Shown here: positions 11,583-21,609 of the stretch, piece after piece
Layout of the letters: each line of letters begins with the position of its first letter
How positions within the stretch are numbered: the first letter of the stretch is position 1
Origin: Eonycteris spelaea
Lineage: Eukaryota > Chordata > Mammalia > Chiroptera > Pteropodidae
Assembly (NCBI GenBank): GCA_003508835.1
Contig: PUFA01000116.1
Span: 806,001-870,000 of the forward strand
DNA length: 64,000 nucleotides
Direction of reading: 5' to 3'
Position numbers and translations under genes: made by a program
Notes under the pieces: model-generated
Told to the model about the DNA's origin: nothing
Database searches by the model: none
The model's input: only the letters and a program-made list of their open reading frames with translations

Positions 11583-12735
11583 TATTTTATACCAAAAAAT
11601 CAGAAGTTTTTCATAAAGACAGGCTCAGTAACAGTGCTGACCTGAGCCATACTGGACCCTGAAGCAAAAGGCAAAATCGGTAATGCTTTCTTTATTTAAA
11701 ATAGTGATATTTTGTTCAGTGGAGATTTTATTGCATTACTTTTGAGAAGGACGTCACAGAGTAGGGTGGGGGCCATTATATGCACGCTGTTGTTTAGGCA
11801 TGCCATACTTAGCTACTGGCTAAAGTAACTGTGCAAACTGCAAGGCAGAGGGCACCCCAAAGCAAGACAATCACTGTGTCTCTCCATTCTAAGACTTCGC
11901 TGATTGGCAGATATACGATCAACTTATTAATCTTTCAGAAAGAAAAAAAAATGGCTGGTAAGCGTCTTCTGGCATCCTCTATAAGAAACACCCATATTTC
12001 AGAAATATTAGCATGTGGAACCAAAAAAAAAAAAAATAGGGGGAGCTCTTAAAATGCAGGCGATATGGTAAAACGTTTTGATTTAGGATTCCCAGGCACA
12101 GAAATCTGCACTCTGACCAAAAAAAAAAAAAAAAGCCTCAGAGAAAAAATTAATGTTTTAAATGAGTGACTGGGCATATTTACACAAACCAGCTGACTAA
12201 AGGACATACCCTAACAACTATGGAACCGGCCCATCAACCAGGACAGGCCCCAGGCAAAGTGCTTAGTGTGGGAAATGACACAGTGCCTTCCTCTTTCTGA
12301 ATCCGCTCCCAGGGGACCCTTCCTGGCTCTGCCTTCCCTGTCACCTCCACCATGCCTTTCTCCAGCTTACCCCTTCAAAGCCAGTTACCATCCGATCTGC
12401 ACGCCCTGGCAAATTATCACTGTGACAGAAAGTAAAGTTCTCAACTAAAGAAATGAAACTTAAACGCCAGTCGGGGAGTCATCGTGAGTGGGGCAGGGTG
12501 GGCTCCGTGGGTCCCTTAAAACTCCACGGCCCAGGCTTAAGGCCTGCCCCTTGCCACTGCTAAGCAGGGTTTCCAGCGTCTACATGGAAGAAAGGCGGGC
12601 TCCGGCTGCCCCACGCAGCTGGCGGGAAGGTCGCCCAGACTGCAGGGGATTTCACACGAGGTGATGGCACCTGGGCTGGAAAGGGAAGCGGGAGAGATGG
12701 CCGAAACAGGGGACGCTGTGGCTGGGTGGGAGGCA
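11040..12735. other. AT-richer upstream flank with microsatellite and A-runs
   Basis: The interval contains the (TG)n tract at 11540-11578 and A-runs near 11940-11950, 12020-12034 and 12119-12134. The stretch around 11215-11340 looks like an old interspersed repeat that I cannot name. I see no coding exon. Confidence 0.5.
11540..11578. repeat. (TG)n microsatellite, about 19 units
   Basis: This is an uninterrupted dinucleotide tract. Confidence 0.97.
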
Positions 12736-12897
12736 CCCCCTACGGGTGTCCCCAAAGCAGGCTAATGGACCCCTCTCGCTCAGAGAACGCCCTTGCGAAC
12801 CTTGTCCTCTCCGGCCCCCTGGCGTTCCCAGAGCGACTTGTGTCGCGTTTTCTCCGGGTGGCCTCCCCGCATTACTGATTACGGGGCGCAGCGGGGC

Positions 12898-12905
12898 TGA
12901 CGTCA
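12898..12905. promoter_or_regulatory. Palindromic CRE, TGACGTCA
   Basis: This is a perfect full cAMP-response element, the CREB/ATF consensus. It lies at the upstream edge of the promoter island, about 1.47 kb before the start codon. Confidence 0.6.
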
Positions 12906-13356
12906 GCATCCAGGGCGTTTGGGTGGCTTTGGGGGCCACCGTCTTCAGAAGCGGACCCAGCATTCACGCGGCCTCTGCCGGGGCCCAGGTCTCGCCCTGC
13001 CGGGGGGGGGGGGGGGATGGGGGGAGGGGCGGGGACAGCACCGCCGCCCCGGGGAATCCCCGCGGGCCCTCCGCAACGCAGCCCGAACCGCGAGGCGCTG
13101 GCGGCACGTGGAGGCCTCGCCCGGGTTTCGAGCCCTCTCCCTCCGCCGCTTCTTTCCGCAGTCCGGGCCCCCCGCGCCTCCCGGGGCGCCGGGTTGCAGA
13201 ACGGCACCCGGACACTTACCGCGGGGCCACTGCGCCACTCCTGGCCACCCGAAAAGAGCGGCGCGGGCTGGGGCGGGCGTGAGCGGCCGCGGACCCCGAG
13301 GCGCCGCCCGCTCCCCGCGCGGACGCGGCCGGCGCCCCGCGGGCCCCGCGCGCGCG

Positions 13357-13368
13357 CCGCACGTGCGG
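13357..13368. promoter_or_regulatory. 12-bp palindrome with CACGTG core
   Basis: CCGCACGTGCGG is a perfect inverted repeat inside the island. It suits bHLH-Zip dimers (USF, MYC/MAX, TFE or ChREBP family) and also contains the hypoxia-type core ACGTG. It contains a CpG at the centre, so its binding would be sensitive to methylation. Confidence 0.5.
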
Positions 13369-14006
13369 ATCCACGCGCATCGCTCCGCGAGCGGCCGCTT
13401 CCGCCGCGGCCGGGGCGGCGGCGGGCGCCCCGGGTCGGGGGGCGGCTCCGCGCCCGCCCCGCGCGGTCGCGGGGCACGGGCGGGGGTGGGGTGAGGTGGG
13501 GGTGCGGCTGGGGGCGCCCGCCCGCCGCGCACGCGACAGCGCGCGGGGGGAGCGCGGCGCGCCCTGCACTTCCTGTTCGCTGCACGCCGCCGCCCGCCGC
13601 CCCGCGCTCCCGGGCCTGCGCCGGCCCCGCTGTCCGCGCGGCGTCGCCGGGCCCGCGGCGGGGCGGGACGGCGCCCGGCCCCCTCTGCCCACGGGGCCGC
13701 GCGCGCCGCGCCAGAACTTGTGCCCGCCGCCGGGGTGCAGCCCCGCCGCGGGCAGCGCCGCGTTTGCGCCTCCTCTTCCCCTGGTCCCTCCCTCCCTCCC
13801 TCTCGCCAGGGAGGACGGCCCCCGATCCCGGCTCCGGCTCGGTTATTCTGCGGCCGAGGACGGCGTTCGCAGACGCGCCCCGGCGCGCCCGGGTTTCCGC
13901 CTCGGCACCCGCACCGGAGGCTCGGCTTCCAGATCCCTGCTTTTAATTGCACCTGCCTTGCGGATTACCTCTGGGAACCTGTGGGAGGAGCCGCCGGGGG
14001 TGGAAG

Positions 14007-14072
14007 ATGTTGCTTCGCTTTGCAAAAGGAAGAAAACTTTGTCACCCAGCCGGAGACCTCTGCCACGCGTGA
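14007..14072 (+). other. Upstream ORF 1 in the probable PRKAG2 leader (21 codons plus stop)
   Basis: The ATG at 14007 opens a 21-codon frame ending TGA at 14070-14072, 301 bases before the main start codon. The start has G at -3 relative to the ATG but T at +4, a moderate context. It matters only if transcription starts upstream of 14007. Confidence 0.5.
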
Positions 14073-14123
14073 CCCGGAGAGGGACCGGAGCCGGGACAGC
14101 CTGTGGCTTTGCTTTGGCATCCG

Positions 14124-14135
14124 ATGAGCCCGTAG
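14124..14135 (+). other. Upstream ORF 2, three codons
   Basis: ATGAGCCCGTAG encodes Met-Ser-Pro then stop. It lies about 240 bases before the main start. No other ATG lies between this and the PRKAG2 start. Confidence 0.5.
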
Positions 14136-14373
14136 GGGGCCCAGGGCACGAGCTCGGCGTTCGCACCCGACCGCCGCCATCCCTGCGGGGCGCCGGGCGG
14201 CGGCCCCGCGGTACCTGCTCCTCCCTCCCCGCGGAAGTCCCCACGCGGTGTCTTCAGGGGGAAGGACGGTCATAACGAGCACGCGGCTCCAGGCCGACAG
14301 CAGGGGCCGGACTAGGGAGGAGGGGGCCGTATTCCAGGAACGAGTCCCCCGGAATTAACTTCTGGTTAAAGTT

Positions 14374-14487
14374 ATGGGAAGCGCGGCCATGGACACCAAG
14401 AAGAAGAAGGATGATTGCAGCCCCGGCGGGAGCAACGGCAAGAAAAATCCCAGCCAGAAGAGGCGGCCGCTGCGAGTGCACATTCCG
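14374..14487 (+). CDS. PRKAG2: PRKAG2 coding exon 1 (residues 1-38), AMPK gamma-2 subunit
   Basis: This exon encodes the extreme N-terminus of the long isoform of AMPK gamma-2, the nucleotide-sensing regulatory subunit of the heterotrimeric kinase. The peptide starts [13 protein letters not shown] and ends [11 protein letters not shown], closely matching mammalian gamma-2a as I remember it. The ATG has G at -3 and G at +4. A second in-frame ATG (codon 6, 14389) has an even better GCC-ATG-G context and could also initiate. The exon ends after 38 whole codons at a strong donor (GTGAGT, 14488), giving phase 0, which agrees with the known c.114 boundary. Two lysine/arginine clusters (residues 9-12 and 23-34) could serve as nuclear-localisation or phosphate-binding patches; this is inference. 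The exon lies in the CpG island with no intron between start codon and donor. Confidence 0.97.
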
Positions 14488-14930
14488 GTGAGTCCCCGCA
14501 CCGCGGTCCCCGGCTCCCCGCCCGCGCGGCGCGTCCCCCTCCTGTCACTTCGGGCCGTCGCGGGCGAGGTGGAGGCGCAGGGCCGGGCGGGCCCCCAAGC
14601 CGGAGCCCCAGCTCTCCCCCGACCCGCGTGCACCGGGGTCTACGACTGCCTGCCGCGGGGGCCGAGGCAAGGGGCGAGCGGCGCGGGGCGCGCTCCCGGG
14701 CCCGGCCCGGCTCGGGGCGGGCTGGGCGTAGCCCCGTGTCCCGCCCGGTGCGGGAGCAGAGGGCGGTGCGTAGTGTTGTTTTGAAGAAGGACGGTGTGGA
14801 CTGCGCTCCGGGAAGGTGGAGCCGCGCGCGGCCGCCGGGGACGGAGGGGAGGGGCAGTGGGTGGGGACAGCGGGCGGGGGATGGTGGCTGTGTAGCTGCG
14901 CCCTCAAATGGACCTTTTTCCTCCCCAGTT

Positions 14931-16860
14931 TCCCTCAGGGTGTCTCTCTGGGCCCGGGGCGAGGGGCTCCTCTGCAGCCGTTTGCTTTGCCAGACCCCCT
15001 CCCCAGCACATTTCGGGCATTAGGGGGATCGGGGATCCCTAACGTGTGCAGGGCTGCGGCGCCTTCAGCCCTGGGCACGCGGCAGCCCGGCCCGGACTTT
15101 GGCGGCATCGATCGGGCTGCGGCTTGACTTTGTCCGGCCTGAGAGAACGCGGGCGGGGTCGTGCTCCCCACCTGCTGCTTGCCTGCCCAGGTAGCCCGCC
15201 AGGTAGCCGTTTGTTCTCGTCCGGATGCAGCCTCCCTAGCCTCCCCGAGAGGGAGCGGTGGTGGGGCGTGCGGCGCAGCCCTTACCTTCACCCGAAGGAA
15301 ACCCCCAACTGGGTCACACCCCCCGGCCTCCGCCAACCAAGTAAATGTTTGTGCGCACACGCGCGCAGACGTACACAGGCACGCACACTAGAGGGCTCCG
15401 TGAGGAATGTGATTTGGTTCTCTCTCCGGAATGACCGGTCTTGGGGGTGTGCAATGAGCTGCCTCCGACACCTCATTAAAATAATGCTTCCTGACAGCGT
15501 CGGGCGGGGCTGGGGTGGGGTCGCCAGGGCGGCGGCCGCTGGCTTCCCACTGCGAACCCCATCGGGCACTTTTTCCTGTGCTGGTTGGACGCAGCTCCTC
15601 CTTTCCCGTCCGGGTGTGCCACTGCTTGGGTGAGGAAGAGGGAAGTCCAGGGCGCGGATCCCAGACTTCTGTTGGGGGGTTGAGGAGCAGCCTGAAGTTG
15701 GGGCGGCTGGCCAGCCCTCCCTGGCTGGGGGCAGCTCCAGGAGCAGGTGCCAGACCCCCAGCTGTGTGTGGCTCCCAGTGTGGTGACCCGAACGTGCAGG
15801 CATCAGCATCGCTTTGAATGAGCAAGCATTCCGGTTGAAGTTGAAATATTCCTGTTTACACTGCTCACCTGTGTAAATGAGAAGGTAGAGATTGGTCTAC
15901 AAACCTCCAGAAAGCTGAGATCACCTGAATCAGACATTAAACCACTTAGGTTCTCTTTGTCAGACATCACTCTTCTTTGCCTACTTTACAAGGATGTTTA
16001 GAGAAAACAACTCACAGGAAGGCTCTTACAGATTTCAAGGTTTTGTTTTGTTTTGTTTGTTTGTTGTTTTATTGTATGGCTGTTACATCTACATCAGAGC
16101 ACTCGATTTAGGAGAAAAGAAAGCGGCTCACCGTCGGGCGTTCAGGCCGTACTGTGTTCAGGCTGATGGCGAAACCGGTCCCACACGTGCCGTGGGGTGT
16201 GTGGGGGGGAGGGGGCGTTCGAGGGCTGATGCTGGTGGTGGCGCAGGACTTAAGTCCAGACCCGGAAAGGGACTGTGAGGCCAGGCCGTGGAGGTGATGC
16301 GCGGGGCTGCCACCCTTCCTGCTGCTGGCGACAACCTTGGGTGCTTCAGACAACACCCTCGGCATGATCCAGCCCTGACCCAAAGCCCCGTCACCCAGTT
16401 ATTCCACACAAGTGTGCAGGCCACCGGTTGATGGAGAGATCCGGGGTACACCAGGGGTCTGTGTTCCTCCTCACAGGGCGTGAATTTCCTGCTGGGACCA
16501 GGGGCCGTCCTCATGGACCAGCCGGTACTCACTGTTGATCATGAGGCGGGGCTGGGTGAGAATTACAGTCTAGCTGGGGAAAGGCAGCACTCAGACAAAT
16601 GCTAGAAGGGGACGCAAGGGCTTCAGGTAACCAGGGCAAACAGTACCTGCTTCTGGAGGAGAGGTGACAGGATGCTGACTGTTCAAGACGTTAGACCCAG
16701 AGACGGTAGGCAGGACAGAGACCGTGTGAGAAGTGGGGGACCCCACCAGGGAACCAGCTTGAGCACCCCATGGAGTTGGGGTGCTGACTGAGGCCAGGTG
16801 CAGAGAGGAGCCCCTTCCTGAGGGGAAAGGAGTCTCAGAATCAGGGTGGAGGAGGGCCTT
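14931..16860. other. Proximal intron 1, no gene
   Basis: CpG density falls away downstream of the island. A T-rich GTTTT/GTTT tract lies at about 16040-16073. The stretch at about 16555-16690 looks like ancient L2-type sequence, but I cannot name it firmly. Confidence 0.45.
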
Positions 16861-16865
16861 GAGGT

Positions 16866-17057
16866 CAGGTTGCCAGATTTAGCAAATAAAAATACCAACT
16901 GCCTGGCTAAGTTAGAGTTTTAGGTAAACAACGTATAACATTTTTGTATATGAATGTCCCACGCACCATGTGCGATGACCTTATACTAAAAAACTATCCA
17001 TTGTTACGTGAAACCCCAATTTACCTGGGCGTCCTGCATCTCACCTGGCAGCCCTAC
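16866..17057. mobile_element. Palindromic non-autonomous DNA transposon fossil
   Basis: The left arm begins CAGGTTGCCAGATTT. The right arm ends CACCTGGCAGCCCTAC, which is its diverged inverse complement, and the two halves meet at a hairpin centre near ACGCACCATGTGCGAT. The whole resembles an old mammalian MITE-like family in which GGTTGCCAG arms and a GTATAAGTATGTCCC-type centre pair. The family name is not recalled with confidence. Confidence 0.7.
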
Positions 17058-17059
17058 CC

Positions 17060-18685
17060 AGCAGGCAGGCCCAGGGAGCGAGGCCTTCCTCTCCCGCAGC
17101 AGCCGAGAAGCTGTGGTGCCACTGCCGGTGGCCTAGCCATGTGCCCAGGGCCCATCCAGGGTCCGCGGCGGCCTTGCTGGACAGCTCCGTGCCATCCCGC
17201 AGCCTCCCCGGTGTCTTTCTCCTTCCGGAAGGGACCCTCCTGGATGGCACAGGGTGGGCTGGAAGTGCTGGGGTCGGTTTGTGCCCTGAGCGGCGACCCT
17301 CAGCCAGGAGGGGTGCTGGCGGACCGCTCTGACACGTGTTCCTCAGGATGCCTCCGGGGGTCCCCTCGGGGTCCAGCCCCGCTGTCTACGGGCGGTGGTG
17401 CATTCATCCGCGTGCCCTTGCCGGCTGCTCTGGCTCCCCTCCCTGGCCGCTTCCCCTCCTCCCTGGGATAAGTTAATGAACTCAGGGGTGGAGGGAGCAG
17501 TCTAACCTAAGAAGCAATCACAAGTGATGCAAGCCACGTGCCAGGGGACTTAGCCTGGGGCAGCGTGCAAAGTGGAGTCCTGGGAAGAGGGGTGAGGGGA
17601 ACAGACACAAACGCTGCGGTGAAAACCCGAGATGAGGGCTCGAGGGGCCGAACCCCAGTAATGATAGGAGGGGACAGACGAAGGGCAAGTGTGCGACTGG
17701 GCGAGCCGGGGTGCCTGGTGGACGGCGAGGGAGCAGGAGCTGGGCCGATCTCGCGGTTTCGAGGTACTTGGTGGAAGGAGCCGGTTCTCGGGGGAGACGC
17801 TGGGTTCACGGTGGACTCGGGCCGGGGCAGCAGACGGAAGGGAAGTCACACCTGTCCTCAGCCCCATCACCAGCTGTTCACTGGGGCCGAGCAGGCCGCT
17901 TCCAAGGACGTTTGGGATTCTGCGGAGCATCTCCTACAGGACAGAGGGGCTCTAGCAGTCCTGTGGGTGGGGTCATTGGGTGGTGTCCAGGGGCACTTCC
18001 AGCAATGAGGTCTCCCAAGGTCTCTAGTGTCCAAGCGGCTTGTCCCTCCACCGAATTGGATTGAATCACTTTTGGACATAACCGGCCTCAGTCTGCACCC
18101 TGTGTCTGGTGCATAAACGGAACCGTGACCCCAGAGGGCTGGGGGACATCCCTGCAGACCTCCAAAGCGGGCGCTGATCGTCTCCTACCATCTCACCCGC
18201 CTCCTGCCCAAAGCTCCCGCTGTGCCTTGGCCCACCGGAGAGCCAGACTTCATTTCAGGCAGTATAGCCTTGGGCGTACGGTCCGAGCGGGCAGTGGAGA
18301 CCTAGAATCATGACCTAAAGCAACTTAGCAATTGAGTTCGATCGGAAAGAGAATGGCTCATGGGCCTCGCAGAGGGGACCTAGCCTTTGCCAGGTTTTAC
18401 CCTCTTTCTTGGGGGTTGGGATCATCTTTGGGGGATGTTTCCGGGGAAAAGAGAGCTTGTGAGGGAAGGAAGAGGAGATGGAGTGAGATTCCTTTCGCGG
18501 TTGCGCTGGGTCTTTTTAAAACTTGCAAGGTGGGTGTAGTGCTTAGACTCCTGGGGCGTCGGCACCTCGCCTTGGCTTCCTGCTCTTAGCCTCCGTCACT
18601 AACGGAAAGCGAGAATAATAACGAGGGACTGGGAATGGCTTTGGAAGGTAACTCCTTAGAAGCCTGGCTGTGCCCCTTGGTCCAA
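17060..18685. other. Intron 1 sequence, nothing recognised
   Basis: The interval is GC-rich with many short overlapping frames. I see no repeat or conserved element that I can name. Confidence 0.45.
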
Positions 18686-18689
18686 GAAA

Positions 18690-19327
18690 AAGCGGCGGCC
18701 CTATTAATGCTAAAATCCATATATCTCAGATATATTTTCATTGATGACCGTTGGCCACCACGTCGTGGGTCTTCGGAGCTGTTCACAAGGCAATGTCAGA
18801 GCCAGCGGCCAAAGGGGAAGGGAGGGTTTCCAAGAGAAGGACCCATGCATGCAGGGGGCTTTGGGAACACTGATCCAGCAGCCCAGTGTTTTCTGCTGAC
18901 AGTAAATATCACTGCACATGTCCCTGGGCCTCTTGGAAGAGGTGCTCCAGAAATCCTTTACAGTCACTTGAGACAAACTAAAAATAGAGCCAAGAGCAGC
19001 TGGCTGGTCACAGAAGGTTGTGGAGACACAACTCGGCTTGGACAGGCCTGTGGTCAGTGATGCCTTCGTGTTGTCCCCAGAGGGAGCCTCCAGCCGCGTG
19101 GGGCCCTCTCCCGTCCACGTGGGCGACCGGCCTGCGACCAGTAACCTCTCCAACCAGAACCGCTAGCTCCGCACTGGACGAAGGAGGGGCGTGGCCCAGA
19201 TGTGGGCGGGAGTGGGAGCCGCCCAGCCCCGAAGCTGGGGACAGAGTGACCACAGTGCTCACTGCCCATGACATCACCACTGAGCTGAAGCCTCAGAGAA
19301 GGGAACGGGGTGCCATGTGGTGCAGAG

Positions 19328-19374
<47 letters not shown>

Positions 19375-19400
19375 TTTGACCTTGGCCTTGACCTTGGTCC
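18690..19400. promoter_or_regulatory. Candidate muscle/energy-metabolism enhancer cluster in intron 1
   Basis: A perfect MEF2 site CTAAAAATAG (18978-18987) lies 9 bases before a CAGCTG E-box (18997-19002) of the MyoD/HAND type. About 400 bp further on, two TTGACCTTGG-like sites (19377-19384 and 19388-19397) carry the AAGGTCA core used by estrogen-related receptors and other orphan nuclear receptors. They are direct repeats 12 bp apart. An AT-rich segment around 18700-18745 lies upstream. The combination fits a heart and muscle AMPK subunit, but activity is inferred from motifs only. Confidence 0.4.
19331..19372. repeat. (TG)n microsatellite, 21 units
   Basis: This is an uninterrupted dinucleotide tract placed between the MEF2/E-box pair and the AAGGTCA sites. 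Confidence 0.97.
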
Positions 19401-19442
19401 GTTTGTACCACCTTTAGCAAGATTTGTTGGGTTAGGGTCTGA

Positions 19443-19560
19443 GGCAGTGTTTCTTGAAGTGTGGCTCCTTGACCCAGTGTTTGCTTAAAATATAAAATCC
19501 TAGGTCTCAGCCCAGACCTACGGAGTCAAAAATCTCTGGGAGGTGGGCTTCCGGAAGCGT
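19443..19560 (+). repeat. MER5-like hAT-Charlie fragment
   Basis: It begins CAGTGTTTCTTGAAGTGTGG, similar to the MER5 terminus. It continues with AAATCCTAGGTCTCAGCCC, CAGACCTACGGAGTC and AATCTCTGGGAGGTGGG, in the MER5 internal order. Confidence 0.65.
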
Positions 19561-19857
19561 GGGCGTTGCATGCTGGCTGAATGCCAGGGAAGCACAGCCA
19601 GCACCGGGTCTGTGGGGGAAATGGGCAGGTAGAGAACCGACCTAGGCCTCACGGTCCTTGAAGACTCTACCCTGCAGAGCGTGCACAGACCTCCAGGGAC
19701 CAGCTGCTCCGAGTCCTGCATAGTGGCCTGATGATAAACGCAGCGGTTGCCATCCTGGGTCATTCTTACAGGAAAACGACACCTGCAGCCTGGCGGAGCT
19801 CGTGGGCTCTGTCTTTCCGCTTATCGCAGACAGGTTGGTGTTCCCAGTGCTTCACAG

Positions 19858-20089
19858 CAGGGTTCCCCAGCCTTCCTGGCACCAGGGACCGGTGCTCCTG
19901 TGAGAACCTAATGCCTGGTGGTCCGAGGTGGAGCTGGGGCGGTGATGCTGGCGCTGGGGAGCGGCTGCGAATCCAGACGAAGCTTCGCTGGCTCGCTCGC
20001 TCGCCCGCCACTCACCTCCTGCCATGCGGCCCGGTTCCTAACAGGACACGGACCGGTACCAGTCTGCGGCCCGGGGCTTGGGGCCCCTG
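19858..20089. mobile_element. Non-autonomous hAT-type DNA transposon fossil
   Basis: Imperfect terminal inverted repeats are visible: CAGGGTTCCCCAG at the left and CTTGGGGCCCCTG at the right. The interior contains GGACCGGTACCAGTCTGCGG and TTCCTAACAGG blocks that I associate with an old mammalian family bearing CAGGGGTCCCCA termini. Eight-base flanks CTTCACAG and CTTTACCT match at 5 of 8 positions, compatible with a decayed hAT target duplication. The element has been internally shortened. Confidence 0.65.
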
Positions 20090-20094
20090 CTTTA

Positions 20095-21460
20095 CCTCCA
20101 GGTCTCTTCCCTGCCTGTTTACTTCGAGCTGCCTTCATTCATTAGGCCCTACGGACGCCATGCCCTGTTGCCGATCTCCACCCAGGGCTGCACGTTTGAC
20201 GACGCTGAACACTCGGTCGACTGAAGAAGGGACTCGGATGTGATTTGTCCTTGCCGGTGCCGTCTCGCCGGCTCGGACCTCGTTCACGCGACTTCTGGAT
20301 CCATTCGTACCCTCTCTAAACCGTTCAGGGAAAATACCTGTGCTCTTCAATGATGCCGTTTCTTGACGGCGTGCTTCCTTTCACTTTTCCCGTTCCCCCT
20401 TTTTCGACCCACCCGGCCTGCCGCCAGCGACGTTTCGTTCCCGGGCTCCATCTCACTTTTGCGGGGGGCTGCTCCAGGCACGGAGGATGCTGCAGGCCCT
20501 CCGAAGGGCTGGGTTCGCATCCGGACCCCCTTTCCTCCCGTTCTCCCCCGTCCAGCCTCCCACCACGGTGCGCGTGAGCACTCGTGGGACAGCGACGTCC
20601 CCCGCTTCTTGGAGGGTGGTGGACCAACCCGTCTTGATAACCCCGGGACACGGAACCAGATGAAAAAGTGTTGCCACCGTCTTTGAACGTCTGGCACAAA
20701 CCAAGGCCGAGGACGCGAGTAGTTACACTGACACAGTCTTTTAATTTGCTTGGTTAATTGCCCATGACCGTGCTGTAAGACGGGCAGAGGAGCCACGGCG
20801 GGAGTTAGGCTGTGTCCCCGAGGCGTAACCACCGGGAATTCTTAGAGACCCCGCCGCACAGCGCACGCAGCCGGACCAGAGGAAGTGGTTGACTGCCAAC
20901 CGGCCGTGGGAAGAAGGTATCTTACACGCAACTGGGCGAGCCCTGTGTGGGAATGGTTAATCCAAACCTCACTCATTTCTTTCTTCCCCTGCGTCCTTTG
21001 AAAATAACTTGATCTCCATCCTTTCCTTCCTGTGGACAGAAAGCCCTTTTCTGCCAACTCATGGCTTGTCCCAGACCAATGAGATGCCATCCGGGCTTTG
21101 GGGCTTGTGCCAGCCCTCTGTGTTTTGATATACTCTGACCTGGCACAGAGTTGCCGGTGAATGTTCAACAGAGACCAATTTGCTTTTGGAATCCCCAGGA
21201 GTCCAGCCTTTTTTTTCCACGCGGCAGAGGCTAGGGCCACGCGGCGGGGAGCCCTGCAGCTCTGCCAGCCTCCTGTGGGGAGCATGGCGGGGACTCGTGC
21301 AGAGAAAGTGGGGCACCAGCGTTTCAGTTTGTAAAGACACGGAAAGCCGGAGAGCTGAGGACCATGTGCATGCTCAGGCAGGGTCAGGGCCGGCGCTGGA
21401 AACCGGTCAGCTCGTTTATGTCTGTTTCCCAGGCGCTATGCTAGGCGTCGAGGATACAGA
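20095..21460. other. Intron 1 sequence, nothing recognised
   Basis: I find no exon or repeat that I can name. The region around 20390-20620 is fairly CG-rich without island-like density. Confidence 0.4.
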
Positions 21461-21468
21461 GACAAACA

Positions 21469-21605
21469 GGTTATGGGTTGAATTGCGCCCTAAGAAAGAC
21501 AGGCTGAAGGCCTCACCCCTGGTACCTGTGCATGTGGCCTTCTTTGGAATCTGGTATTTGCAGATGTCGTTAGTCAAGTTGAAAAGGCCGACATTCACGT
21601 GTGTG
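21469..21605 (-). mobile_element. ERVL-MaLR LTR fragment (MLT1/MST-like)
   Basis: The plus strand reads GGTTATGGGTTGAATTGCG, then CTGAAGGCCTCACCCCTGG, GGAATCTGGTATTTGCAG and TAGTCAAGTTGAAAA. This is the reverse complement of the 3' part of a MaLR LTR. It is solitary and degraded, with no internal retroviral sequence. Confidence 0.65.
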
Positions 21606-21609
21606 CACC

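Larger units (their letters stand above)
12740..14930 (+). promoter_or_regulatory. PRKAG2: PRKAG2 CpG-island promoter and 5' leader
   Basis: This is the densest CG block in the window and it surrounds coding exon 1. It contains GC-box-like GGGCGG motifs, a palindromic CRE TGACGTCA (12898-12905), a 12-bp palindrome centred on CACGTG (13357-13368), an ETS-like CACTTCCTG (13567-13575) and a 15-base G-run (13002-13016). No TATA box is evident near the start codon. The arrangement fits a broadly expressed, dispersed-start promoter. The transcription start cannot be fixed from sequence, but a leader of a few hundred bases upstream of 14374 is likely. Confidence 0.85.

Noticed and set aside
12945..13952. 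335-aa minus-strand frame and 309-aa plus-strand frame across the promoter island
   Set aside because: Stop codons are rare in very GC-rich DNA. Both peptides are Arg/Pro/Gly/Ala-rich, overlap each other and show no family resemblance.
14374..14784. 136-aa unspliced continuation of exon 1
   Set aside because: The frame runs through a strong GTGAGT donor at 14488, after which the peptide loses similarity to gamma-2. Splicing to 58165 restores the known protein.
20505..20530. GGGTTCGCATCC resembling a tRNA T-arm
   Set aside because: No matching acceptor, D-arm or anticodon stem is found at the required distances.
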